Of a stretch of DNA of 64,000 nt, positions 49,325 to 60,545 are shown in pieces. The DNA comes from Strix aluco (taxonomy: Eukaryota; Chordata; Aves; Strigiformes; Strigidae): NCBI RefSeq assembly GCF_031877795.1, contig NC_133932.1, forward strand, positions 74,699,937 through 74,763,936. Reading direction: 5' to 3'. Numbering within the stretch: the stretch's first letter is position 1; each line of letters begins with the position of its first letter. The notes beneath the pieces are model-generated. The model saw nothing but the letters and a program-made list of their open reading frames with translations, had not been told where the DNA came from and searched no databases. Both the position numbers and the translations under genes were made by a program.

Positions 49325-51773
49325 TTCCCGCCTCCCGGCCCGGCCCCGCAACTGTTAACTCCGCCGAAAGCGCCCCCCGCCCCGACTCCAGTCGCGGGGA
49401 TCGGCCCCTCGGGCAAAAAGGGTCACCCGAATGGAGTAGCCACCGAGAGCCCCCATTTATTTGGACGTCTAAACCTTTGTTACTTGGGTTATCTGAGAGA
49501 GAAATTCTCGTTTTCCTCTAGGTTCTTACTTAAAAGTGATTTTAACAACGCGGATTTTTATGCACCTACACTGTCCGTCAATAGGATGCTGCAGAGTAGA
49601 GTAAAACAGCTGTATTTACGTAAAATGATTAGCCGCTGGACAATAGAAGTCGACTGATATATTTAGCTACAGGAGGATATTTTCAGACAATACCAGGGCT
49701 CTTCATTTCCTCTGGTTTACTTAAAGCAAGGACACGAAGAGTTAGAGGTCACAGTTTACTCACAGCTTTTACAAAACACCGCTCGTAACCTTTTGCTTCA
49801 AAACAAACAGAAGAAGCAGCATCACAAAATTGAGGTAAACCTATTTTACACGTCTCTGTTGCGATAAGCATTTATCAGGCTCAGTGTTTACATTGGCTCA
49901 CGACTGGATACACACCACACATTTGTTTAAAAGTTTAATAATTAAGTACTTTCCTCCCCTCGCTGGCAAAGCTCTCCTTTGATGCCCCTCGATGAGCATA
50001 GATACCCAATCTCTGTCTCCCACTTGAGTGCTAAGTTTCCGTCCTGGGAATCGGATCCTTTTCCACCAAATTGCGTCGCCGGATCTGCAATTCCTTCCTC
50101 GCTGCAAATTAAATTTAATTAAGCAGTTTACTTAAAACGTATTCGATGTTTTGTGTGAAAAGCAAACTGATTTCCTTGTTTCCTTGAGTGGTAGGTTTCA
50201 TTAGACAACTACCAAACACAATTAACACAAAATCTATGGGGCATCGAGCGCGCCTCAAAACTCTTTCTCCCCTCCATTGCGAGCGAGAGGAGCGGTCTCT
50301 GCCAGGCAGGGCGGCGGAGGCTGAAACACCACTTTAGTTAAAAAGGGAGGGGGAAACGATCGTTTTCTTCCAAATTGATCAGGGAAATAAATTTCAGTGC
50401 CAGTCGTTTTCCTTATAAGGGCTTCTTCGCGTTCGTCTAAAAGCCGAACGAGCGCCAGCACTAACCCGATTTTTAAGTAAATGTCCATATTTCTTCGAGA
50501 ATAAAATTATGCGAAATTGGCTCTTTATTGCTGTCTTTTGTAGCATGTGCTTTGCATGCCTTAGCTAAAAGGTCGGGAAAAGACAGAAAGAGAGCCGTAA
50601 TTTCCTGGGATTTAATTTTTAATCCTGTCTGCAGATACTATTGTGGCAAGAAATCCCTACTGGAAGAAATTCGGGAACCCCCTCCGCTTTACAGGAGCGA
50701 CTGTGACATGGTGCAAGCGGGGTTTAGCCACGGTGCAGCTCTCGGCGCCGGCCCTTCGTCTGTGCCGCCTCCCCGGCCCGGGGCTGCCACCCGGGGCCGC
50801 GGTACCGGCGGCCTCTTTGGCGGGGGAACTGCGTGGGCGCCGGGCAGGGCAGGACGCGCGGGAGCCGCGGAGGGGGGGATGCAGCCGAGGGGACCCCTTC
50901 CCCGCCCCCCGCGGCCGAGGGCCGCCGCTGGCCGCTAGTGGGAGCTGTGGGCCCGTGGAAGAGCCGCGCCAGCCGCCGAGAGCCAGGCCACGGAGCGCGG
51001 CCGCGGGGGCACCCCCGGGAGCCGCAGCGCCCCCCGCACCCCCTCCGCGGGCTCTCCGGAGCCGCTGGGGAAGCATCTCCAGCGCTGCCCGTAGGTAGCT
51101 CGCCCTGGCCAACAGAACGAAATAAAAGGGCCAGGTGCCGGCGAGATACGAGGGGTCTGAAGAAGACCTGGATCCGAAAATCCCGCCGCCCCCCTCCCCA
51201 AAAGTGCGGAAGGGAAGGAAGAGGCGCTAAGCGATGGCGAGGGACCCGCACCCAGCCTCAGCGCCCCTCTGAACGGGCTCCGCGTGTCCAACTCCTCTTT
51301 ATTTCGGAATGCCCTGTGGCTAATTGTCGCGCAACCAGATAAACTTTGAAAACTCCCGAGGCCCCGTGGGGACAGTCAGGACCGAGCGTGGGAGAGCCCC
51401 CCTCCCCCCCCCCCCCCCGGCGGGGCACCCGCAGAAAGTTGCGCGGGGAGCTCCGCGCTAGCGGAGGTGGCCGCTGCCGCGGAGCGCCAGCAGTCCTGCT
51501 CTCCCGGGCAAGGGGGGGGTGCGCCCCGCAACAGCGGGGAAGGTGCGGGGGAGTCCTGGCGCTGCTGCCCGCTCTTTAAACAGCAGCGTAGTTGAAAGAC
51601 GCTCCATTTGAGCAAAGACTTTTTTCGGTGTTTATTTTTTTTTCCCCGATTTCGCCCCGCATGGGCCAGTCGCGCCTCTCGCACAGCCCCGGCGTGACTG
51701 AGAGCGAGCGTGCTCTCCCCTCACCCCGGGTGGCGGGGCGCGGGGGGTGTTACCTGCCGGCCCTGCGCGGTTG

Positions 51774-51822
51774 GGCTGGGCTCGGCTGGGCTCGGCTTGG
51801 CTCGGCTCGGCTCGGCTCGGCG
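51774..51822. repeat. Imperfect GGCTC pentanucleotide repeat
   Basis: About ten units of GGCTC/GGCTG/GGCTT type in the EFNB2 CpG island. The overlapping open frames with Gly-Ser-Ala-Arg-Leu periodicity are products of this repeat. Confidence 0.9.
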
Positions 51823-52002
51823 CGGCCCCGCCCGCCGCGGCGGCGGCGGCGGTAAGTGACACGCGCGGCGCCCAACCAGCGCGGCGGCCCGGCGGCGGCC
51901 CTATGAGCGGCGGCGGCGGGGCGGCGGGGCCGCGCTTATATGGCTACGGCGGCGCGCTGCCGCCGGCCGCGCTCTTGCGCCGGGGACTCGCCGCGGCGGC
52001 GG

Positions 52003-52050
52003 CAGCAGCAGCAGCAGCAGCGGAGCGGCGGCGGCAGCAGCAGCAGCATC
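52003..52050. repeat. GCA/CGG triplet repeat in EFNB2 leader region
   Basis: Two short CAG-type runs (about six and five units) separated by CGG units. In one frame they give Ala/Gln tracts. They lie about 1 kb upstream of the EFNB2 start codon and are probably in promoter or 5' UTR sequence. Confidence 0.85.
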
Positions 52051-52649
52051 GCGGGTTGAAGGCAGCGCGGTGGGAACGGCGGTGGCTGGCGCCGCTCCTT
52101 CTTCCTGCTCCTCCGCGCTGAGCTCCGCGGCGGCGCAAGTCCCACGCCCGGCTTTCCTCCTCCTGCCGCCGCCGCGGCGCGCACTGCGGATCTCGCAAGG
52201 GGAGAGCGAGGGACGTTTTGACGCTGCGACCCCCCCCCCCCCGGCCACCTGTGTTTGTTATTATTATTTTATTTTTGTTCTTTAATTATTATTTTTCGCC
52301 CCCTCTTTCCTTCCCTGCTTCGCTCCGGGGTCTTTGCCGGCGACAAGGACAGCAGTGCCCCCCGGGGAAGCCGGAACCCTGCGGATGCGCCTCCCCGGGA
52401 CCGGGAGAGCTGACTCTCGGAGTGGATTTATTGACTCGCGGTTGCTTCCGAGCTGCCCGAAACAGCCCGGGCTGGTGCCTGTGCGGATTGCAAACTGCAG
52501 GGAGCAGTGAGAGACACACAGGAGAAGCCTCCTGCTGAGGCTGTGTCCCTTTCCCCCAACCCTTTTATTTTTCCCACCACCATTTCTTTTCTTTCATCCT
52601 TTTTTTAAAAAAAACTCCTTTTCACGCGAGCCTGAGACACTGAACGTGT

Positions 52650-52736
52650 ATGGCGCACTGGATCCAAATGGGAGTTGGCAGTTTGAGTGGCATCTTGCAA
52701 GGCAGCCGGGAGACCCCCAGTAAGAGGAAGGACTGA
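52650..52736 (+). CDS. Upstream ORF in the EFNB2 5' leader
   Basis: ATG at 52650 opens 28 codons (begins MAHWIQMGVGSLSGI, ends KRKD) with TGA at 52734-52736, about 310 bases before the EFNB2 ATG. The -3 position is T but +4 is G, a middling start context. It matters only if the EFNB2 transcript begins upstream of it. A second uORF of three codons follows at 52828-52839. Confidence 0.35.
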   Translation: MAHWIQMGVGSLSGILQGSRETPSKRKD

Positions 52737-52828
52737 GGCGTTGCATTTTCGTGTTATTGCTGTTGTTACTTCGGAGGTAGCTTGGATCTTATCTCGCAGG
52801 AGAATTTCCTACGTGCGAGTGGCATACA

Positions 52829-52835
52829 TGACTCA
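52829..52835. promoter_or_regulatory. AP-1 consensus near EFNB2 start
   Basis: TGACTCA, the perfect AP-1 (Jun/Fos) site, about 210 bases upstream of the EFNB2 start codon. The same bases form part of a three-codon uORF (ATGACTCAGTAG, 52828-52839). Function depends on where transcription starts. Confidence 0.45.
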
Positions 52836-53044
52836 GTAGATCTGCTTCCAGCTCTCGCCAAGTGCATCGTCGACCCTTCGCGAGTGATTTTTTTTAATTA
52901 TTTTTTTTTTTGTTCTTTCTTCCCTATCAATCGTCCCGGCTGTTGGGATACGGGCACCCACCCTGCTGCCGCCGCTCAGGTGCGGGAGAGCCGCCCGGCG
53001 GAGTTGGCGCGGCTCCGGGGAGGGACACGGTGCCGCCTGCGACC

Positions 53045-53172
53045 ATGGCAGCGCGGAGGCGAGACGCCTCCGCCTGGAAGTACTGCTGGGGACTCGTGAT
53101 GGTTTTATGCAGAACTGCACTGGCGAGGTCCATCGTTTTGGACCCCATATATTGGAATTCCTCCAACCCCAA
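53045..53172 (+). CDS. EFNB2: EFNB2 (ephrin-B2) coding exon 1, signal peptide
   Basis: Encodes residues 1-42 and two bases of codon 43. The N-terminus starts MAARRRDASAWKYCWG, has a hydrophobic core at about 13-26 and runs into the ephrin family start SIVLDPIYWNSSN, matching vertebrate ephrin-B2 closely. N38-S-S is the conserved N-glycosylation sequon. Cleavage of the signal peptide is expected around residues 27-29. The ATG context GCGACCATGG is near-optimal and the donor GTAAGT is consensus. Ephrin-B2 is a single-pass membrane ligand for EphB and EphA4 receptors in angiogenesis and axon guidance. The receptor-binding domain, transmembrane helix and PDZ tail are on exons beyond the window. 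Confidence 0.97.
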
Positions 53173-56100
53173 GTAAGTTTCCATCCCGCTCCCGCCCGCC
53201 GCCTCCCCCGGGGGCCGGCGCTGCCCTCCGCGGCGGTGCGCGGAGGGGGGGGGGGGGCGGGACAGACGGTACTGCGACCGCGGGGAACCACGGGGACGGG
53301 GCGGAGGACACTGCCGCCGGGTCCTTCGGGCTGGGCTGGCAGCAGGATCTGGCCCTCCCCCGGGGCGGGTGGTCCGTGTCTCGGCGGAGCTGCCCCGGCG
53401 CCGCCGCTTGCCCCCGGCGGGAGGGACCCGGGAGGCGGGGGGGGGGGGGAGGCCGCGGCGGGACGGGACAGCGGAGCGGGGTCGGGATCGGGATCCTGAT
53501 CGGGATTGGGGCGGCGGCAGCAGGCTGGAACCTGCGGGTGGGGTCCGGGCTCCGCTCCCGCCGAGCCGCCGCCTCCCCTGGGTCGGAGGAGCGGCGGGGC
53601 CGGGCCGCGCTGGGCTGCCAGGAAAGGGTGATACTCTTCAACTTCTCCGTCTGCAGATGCAAACTCATCCCATTGACTCCAGCGAAGTTACATCTGCTTA
53701 TAACAGGGCTAAATTTGGTTGTGGAGTTGATGGTATCAAGGCACATGTCAGTGAGTAATGAACTAAGCATTACCCATCACACAACCATTTAGTGTCATTC
53801 TTCATTAACAAACCCAGGCAAAAAAGTACATAAGTTCCCAGGACTTCCACTATCAAGCACACTCTTAAAATAGAAGCGTATCCTTTAAAAAAAACCTTCT
53901 TTACTTAAACATTCACAATTCTTGCTACTGGGAAGAGGAACTTTTTGGGAAGTGGGCCGTCTTTCTAAAGAGAAATCTGAGTCAGTGATGAAAAACTGTT
54001 TCTACTTCTGTTTCTGTCCCGTTTCTTTTTTGACATGCAAAATAAGTTGGCTTTGTTCAGTTGTGAAATCCTTTGAACTTCTGTGATTAAACCCACTATT
54101 TTGGAAAGCAAAAATCAGATAGGAAGAAATAGTCTGTAATAAGTTTAGGGAGTTTTAAACCAGAAATGGGTTAAAATAGTTTCTTTTAACTCATGCTGTA
54201 TCTTCAATTATACATATTTAAAAGCAAACCATATGCGTTGCGTTAATTGAATTTGGAACTTCCCATTAAATCCAGTAAGTACACATCTTGTTTTCCCCGG
54301 GGACTTTTTAGAGGAAAGGTTAGGTGGTGATGAGACAAGAAGAATGGAGTATTTCCTGGATCAGGGATTAATTCTGTGTAGGTAGCAGAATCTCCAGGAG
54401 TTTGGTAAAGATTTCAAAGTTTGAATTAGGAGCAGAACCTCAAGTTTATCAAGTAGTCTTGCGTTACAGTCATCATCACCTACGGTTGTTCACAGTGAAG
54501 GAAAAACGCGCTGCAGATTTTTGCCGGCACTTTAAAATAATGGGCATATTCGCTATATCTCTGTAGGGTTTCTTTACAGAGAAGTTTTCTGATCTTTCTT
54601 TTTTCTTAAAGAAAAAAAAGAAACTGACAGGAATGCTGTGGACTGCTCAGTTCAGTGTTTTTATTCCTAACACTGCGTAACAAATGATAATTTTCTGTAA
54701 TGCACCGGGTGGGAAGCCAGTTAAAATAAAGTTTCGGGCCAGTCTGGCTCTGCACTTTTATGATGCTACATAGCTAAAGCTTTTCTTCGGCTTCAGAAAG
54801 GTACGACGTAACAGCTGAGAATCAAGCGGTCTGGCCGGTTATAAAGCGGGCTGTATAACGCTATTTGAATTTATCGAAAGTCAAAGGCTGCGAGCCGGGG
54901 TTGCATTGCATGAGTGGGCCTGCTGTGCTGGTGGCAAACAGGCTCGGCTCAGCCTCGGAGGAGGAGGAGGAAGACTTCTGCATCCCCGGCCCTTGCTGGG
55001 TTTATGCCTACAGAGGTCACTCTTCCAATGCAGAAGAACCCGCTGCTCTGGCCTCGCCTCTGCCAGCTCCGACCCGCCTTCGCTTTTTTAACTTACCTTG
55101 ATAGCTTTTTATTAGCCATCAGTGCAATGAAAGTATCCGAGCAGCTGAATTCAACACATCTTACAGAGCCTGGGGATATGCTTCCTTTATCAAGTACAAG
55201 TTGTGTTTCCATTTGGCTAATTCTAAACTATTTGATTACAAAAATAAGGTTTAAATGTTGTTAATGGTAGATCTAATGATAATATCTAATTACTTTTTCA
55301 ACTTAAATGCACGCTTAAAAGTAGATTGTGCTGTTGATGTAATTGAGTTTTCTTGAGTGATTCATTGAGGCTTAATCACCACGGTGAAGAAGTGCACTAT
55401 TAAAATTAGTCTTTTCAATTGCTGGGGCTAGTGATTTATAGGCCACTTGGAGGCCCGTAGTTTGAGGAAGCTTACAAATGCATTACCGATACTGCTGCCG
55501 GTGAGACGGCTCCACTTCTCAGAGCAGGATTTCTTACTAATTCTTGTCACAATTGGTTGCCTGAAGGATTTCTCCTTGGATGAGGTTGTCCTCACTCTGG
55601 ATTCAAACAATGTTAGCTCGAGAAGTAAGCTGCTGAATGGATCTTGGCATAGTATAATAATAAAGCTCCTTCCTAGGTTTGAAATAATAACTATCTTTGG
55701 TGCTGGTTAATTTATTCAGGGAAGCTGTGCATTTAACTCTATTGAAAGCCTCAACACATAAATCTGCTGAACAGGTAGGCAATTAAATGCTGGGAGAAGT
55801 TGTTAGTCAGGTTAATACAGAGTATGAAATAATAAATTTTAGGTTAAGGTGAACATATAAACTGAATTGGTTTTGCACTGAAGTGTAGAGGTTATAATTT
55901 CTAGCAGGTGGCTGGGATAGAGAGCACATAGTAACAGTTTGAAGACAGAACTCCCTCCCGTGTTCCCCCCTCTCTCCCCTTTTAGAGATCTGCTTTCATT
56001 GCCTCTAACAAATCACAAGATTTAAATGACATACATAAAATAATTATACCTGTGACTTTTATTGCTTGGGAGGTTAAACATCATTGTTGCAGATGGTTTT

Positions 56101-57458
56101 GGTAGACTTCACAGACTTCTCATCTGAAGAACCTTAGATCTCATGATCTTGAAAACACAGAAAAATTACTCTGTAGACTTAAATCCTGTTGACACTTTTT
56201 TAATTGGGGACTTTCTGCCTGTGTTGTTTCTGCCAAGACAAACAATGTATACAGATAGCATGGATTACCTCAGTTTCACCTCACAAGGGCTCAGCACTGC
56301 CTTTGACACCCAGGACATCATGTAGTGTTATGGGGCACCTTTTAGTGAAACGGTAGAGAAATCTCATTCAAAAAAACCACTGCTTATGTCTTAAGTGTCA
56401 CTATTCCCTGCATGCTATAGGCCGGTGAGCAAAACGATTCTCCTTAGTGACATGTGGAAGATTATCCTCACAAGTGGTGCCTTTGACACTGATTAAATTA
56501 GATTATATAGCTGTTTTTTTCTCCCTCTGATAATCAGTTATATATGGGATATTTCACAGCCTGCCTCTGAACGAATGCTAACATGTCAGAAACTGATAAA
56601 AATAAACTACAATTGATGACCCTGTTAAATGTTCTATTCAGTAGCATATAGACTAGTCTGCTTCTCATTGTATCTGAAATTCTTATTTTTGTAGGTAAAC
56701 AAATGCACATTCACTGCTGACTGAATAGCCCCTTGAACTATGCTCTGAAGTTTGCATTTGGGTTAATCTTGTCGGTTTTAATATAGAGAGAAAAAAAGGA
56801 GAAAGCACCAGGGGTGGAATTGTTAGTGCTTTCACATCCACATTCCTCACATTTTGTCAGGATGATAAACTGTAGGTAATGGACAGCCGTTGTTTCGCAG
56901 GACAGGCGAGCCAGCCGGAGCACAAAGAGCTTGCTAAAACGATATCTCACAACATGTTTGGGAGCCTCTCAGCTAGGCAAGAATTTATTTGGGAGTCCTG
57001 TGTCATGGGACCGCACTTTCTAACCTCAGCAATTACAGCTTCAAGCTGAAGAAACAGGAGTGGAAGGTTAAAATGATTTAAACACATGCTCCTAAATTGT
57101 ACCCAAAACATAGCTGTTGACACTTGGCATGCTAATACAAGGAGTGAGTGGTGGCTTCCAGTCCATTTGATATCTCCGGCACTCGTAGCCAGGTCTCCGA
57201 AGCACAAGTGAATTAGCAAAATGAATTCAGAACAAACTGAAGGCCGAATTCTTGAGCTGGTTATTTTCCCCAACCTTTTATACATGGAGTATAATTGCTA
57301 TATTATTTATAGTAATTATCTTAAAGTATGTTATCTGTAAGCTGTGCTACGTTGTTTCACTCTGTTTAATGAAGTAATTGCTTTTAGAAAGGCAGTGACT
57401 AAAAGTCAAGCTAAAATCACTGAAGTTCTCCCTCTGCCCACACACAAGAATGCCTCCC

Positions 57459-57478
57459 TTTTTTTTTTTTTTTTTTTT
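57459..57478. repeat. Poly(T) tract (20 T) in EFNB2 intron 1
   Basis: Uninterrupted T20 followed by AC and more T. A second T-rich cluster lies at about 57679-57711. They are homopolymers without an attached recognisable element. Confidence 0.9.
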
Positions 57479-58048
57479 ACTTTTTTTCCCCTTCCCTGTT
57501 TTATTGTAAGGAGATCGCATTGCTTTAGGTGTGACACTCAGAATTGTCTTAAATTCTGGCCAAGGTTCCTGTAAGGGGAAGTCAGGGGAGGACCTGAGGT
57601 GACTGCTGTCACACGCTGGCAAGGACAGGCCTTTCAGCCCTGCGCAACAACCAGAGCCAGGGTTGCTTTAAGTTGGGTTTTTTTTTTTGTGGGTTGGTTT
57701 TTTTTTTTTTGAAGATCTGGTCTTCATGTGTCGTGCAACCTGCAGTACTTGAAATTGCTTGTTGCAAATGAGAAGAAAGTGTTCTTCTGAGAAAAAAATA
57801 GTGATTAAAATGTTATTCATGTGTGCCTAATGTCTGCCTGCCTTGGCTGCTGACATAAAGAAACCTGTTTTTCTGGTCATTTATCATACATCTACATGGA
57901 TTTGCTTATGAGCTCATTCTTTCTGAGGCGTTGTGGAAACTTAAATAGGAATGTTAAACTGCTTGAAATATTTTGATTAAAATATGCAGGGCCACAGAAT
58001 ATAGACTTTTAACCAGAACACTGTTGTCTTGAGTGAGGGGAGTATTTT

Positions 58049-58076
58049 GGGGGTGGGGGGTGGGGGGTGGGGAGGG
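58049..58076 (+). other. G-quadruplex motif in EFNB2 intron 1
   Basis: Five G runs of 5, 6, 6, 4 and 3 bases separated by single T or A bases. Runs of at least four G with one-base loops are the most stable class of predicted quadruplex, and as the motif is on the + strand it would also form in the pre-mRNA. Confidence 0.8.
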
Positions 58077-60129
58077 AGCGACAAGGAGGAAGAGTTTTGG
58101 GGGGGAGTTGCATGAAAAGCAGAGGAAGGGAGGATGGCAAATGGACAGTGTTAGAAGAGCTTGGAAAAACTCCTGTGGCTTCATTGTCTCTTTAAAGCCA
58201 GAGAACACAAAGACAAATGCAGTTCAGCCTTTCTCCCATGATGGAAAATGTAAACCGTTGACACAGCTCCCATGTTTAACTTGTTTAATTCTCATTTTAA
58301 ATTCAGTACTATACCAGCCGTGTGAACTCTGAAGATTTCTTTAGTAATCCATTTTGTAGTTCCGAATCAAAAACAAAGTGAAAAGGTCTGACACAATTTG
58401 CTTTTATTTTTAGGCAAATCAACCCTGGTCATAGTTAATAAGGGGATTACAACCCAGACTAGGTCTTTACAGATGTAATGTAAATCAAGGGCAGAGTATA
58501 AAGAAACTGATCCCTTTTGATTGAAGTATGGTAAAAAGGCATAGAGAAACTAGCAGCAGTAATCTGATTGTATGGCAATAAAACCACCATTTTCTGTCTT
58601 TCAGATAAAAATAATGTGGTAAATCCATGCAGTTCATAAGATGTAAAGGCAGATAAAAGGTGATGCCATGGCAACATATAGATTAGCTTGATGTTAGAAA
58701 TGACACGTCTCTGAAAGGGGTGTTAGAAACTAAGGGCCTTGCTCCGGGCTGTAAGGTATTATGTGAGAACCGCACAAAACTTGGGGGCCGGGATTAGAAA
58801 GTATGAAAGGCCTACTTGTGGCTTGGGATGGTTAAAGCAGTAAAGAAAAGCTGCTCAGTTCTTGCTCATTGGTGGTGTATAATATGGTAAAGATAGATTT
58901 CATTTACTGCTTTCTGCCGAGACGGGGACCGATTAAAACTTGAGATGGCTGCAATTGTTAGGTGTGGAAGATTTTCCTTTTTAACTCCTGCCCTAGCAGC
59001 AGCCTTTCTGAAGAATTAGCCGCACTTGGGATTTGTTGCCTTAATCTATTTGGGCTTCGGGCAGGAGCATGCTGGCAAGGAACAGAGAGCAGAGGGGATA
59101 GGTAGGACTAGGGTTATCTGGAAAGAAAACAGAGACCTTTTTATTTCAGCTGTGTTTCAGGCTGTGGTCTCCATCTCGCACTCCATGGGAGCAGCAAAGA
59201 TAAACATGCTGCATTGTCTGTGCCTTGGCCAGGTGATACTTCAGCATCTCTTGTGTTTCCCATCCTGCAAAAATATAAAAGAAAAAAAACACGAACAAAA
59301 CACCATCCATTCCTATTTACCAATAAAGCTGCAGATAACCAAATTGATCTGGCGTAGTCTCTAGGTGGTATTTATTTCCGAAAGGCGGGCTGGAATCTAG
59401 AAATGAACGAGATAAGCATCTGCCTACCTCCCCCCTCCTCCGCCCCAACTTAAAATCATTGGGATGAGTTTGCTGTTAGCTCCTCGAGTTCAGCCGGCAG
59501 ACAATTTAGCCATTGTTTTGTCATTTATTTTAAGCGATCTGCAACTGTAAAGGTAGTACAATACCTCTCCGAATGCAGCTACTTGGATTTTTTTTCTTGC
59601 CTTTTCTCCTAAAGAGCCTTCTACATAGTTAAGAGTTCCTTTTCTACCCAGCTGACAACCGTAAACACCCACAACTTAAAGTCAGCATTACATTGCAAAT
59701 CAGGGGTACGATTCAAACGAGAAATATTTACTTTATTGCCTGCTCATTTGCCTGTTAAGGGGGGAAAGAAAGCATTCTGCATTTGTTAGGCAGAGTCTAG
59801 ACATAAGGGAAAAAAACACTGAAGCCTACAGTAACAGTTGTGTCTTTCTTTAGTGGGAATGAGCCTGGGATGAGCTCGGCAAAATGGAATTCATGCTGTT
59901 TGCTTGGCAGTGGCTCGGACACTTTTTAAGTTCTTTTTTCCATTTTCTGTTTTTTTTTTATAAAGATGTTAATTACATGCTTGAATTTATCATTCTTATC
60001 CTACCCCATAGTAGGCTGGAAAGCTTCACAATTCTGACTGAAAAGGGAACTCCAGAACCCAAACTGTCAAGCTGCTGATGCTGATGTGATTTAACAAATG
60101 AAAAATAAACAAGTGCACACAGGGAGCTG

Positions 60130-60545
60130 AACAGATTGGCAGAATATACGGGGCCTGAAGTGCTCAGATACGTTTCCTCTCTTGCAGCTTAACCTTCACA
60201 AATCTATATCAAAAGATCCGATTCATTTGCTGAAGTTCTCCAAAGCGCAGGGGCACCCTCATCTAATTTACAGGCCGGTCACATCCAAGCACCTTGCATT
60301 CTGCATTTGACAATGATTGCTAATGGGCCATTCAACTAAAGTATTTGCTTGTTAACAGGGAACAGAGCATGATAAATGTCCAGCAAGCTTGCGGCCTCCT
60401 TCAGCTTTTCAGATGCAGACTGGTGCATATTTATGGCAGGCAAATGACAAAGAGAGAAGCTGAATTACTCTGGCCTTATGCTTTCTGTTCGAACAAGGGT
60501 TAAAGTAATTAAAGAAATAATGCAAAAACCGATGTCCTTTGTTTG
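60130..60545. promoter_or_regulatory. Candidate conserved enhancer in EFNB2 intron 1
   Basis: A 400-base block of balanced composition, free of repeats and packed with developmental motifs. These include SOX-type ACAATG next to homeodomain-type CTAATGGGCC around 60310-60330, forkhead/homeodomain-type TTGCTTGTTAAC, and TAAAGTAATTAAAG near 60502. Neighbouring intron sequence is much less dense in such motifs. Classification as an enhancer is inference; no alignment was possible. Confidence 0.35.

Larger units (their letters stand above)
48716..49440. promoter_or_regulatory. Upstream CpG-rich block of the EFNB2 locus
   Basis: A CpG-dense segment of about 0.7 kb lying 3.6-4.3 kb upstream of the EFNB2 start codon and separated from the main island by more AT-rich sequence. 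It contains the CATC and GGCCCC repeats. It may be a distal promoter or a CpG-island shore with regulatory function. A strong - strand splice donor (CAG then GTGAGA on the - strand, near 48768) hints at antisense transcription from it. Confidence 0.6.
50670..53620. promoter_or_regulatory. EFNB2: EFNB2 CpG island and promoter region
   Basis: About 3 kb of CpG-dense sequence covering the promoter, 5' UTR, exon 1 and first 450 bases of intron 1 of EFNB2. AT-rich pockets near 52260-52310 and 52560-52620 interrupt it. It contains C15 (51404-51418), C13 (52230-52242), G13 (53245-53257) and G13 (53437-53449) runs, CGG/GCA triplet tracts near 51838-52045, and GGCTC-type pentamers at 51774-51822. The exact transcription start is not obvious; a weak TATA-like AATAAAAGG is at about 51121 and CTTATATGGC at about 51935. 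Confidence 0.85.

Noticed and set aside
49052-49657. Overlapping Pro/Arg/Gly-rich frames on both strands
   Set aside because: Produced by the GGCCCC repeat and CpG-rich sequence; dipeptide repeats are expected from any frame of that tract.
50528-51579. Several 100-170 codon frames upstream of EFNB2 on both strands
   Set aside because: CpG-island artefacts that overlap one another on both strands, with no domain or conservation evidence.
51747-52121. 124-codon frame with Ala and Gln tracts
   Set aside because: Tracts come from GGCTC, CGG and GCA repeats; the first ATG is in the GGCTC repeat context and a strong splice donor interrupts the frame.
53105-53770. 221-codon - strand frame over EFNB2 exon 1 and intron 1
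   Set aside because: Pro/Arg-rich GC artefact antisense to the ephrin signal-peptide exon.
55901-55912. Possible second CTCF core (CTAGCAGGTGGC)
   Set aside because: Second base mismatches the consensus and flanking bases do not fit; a single weak match per window is expected by chance.
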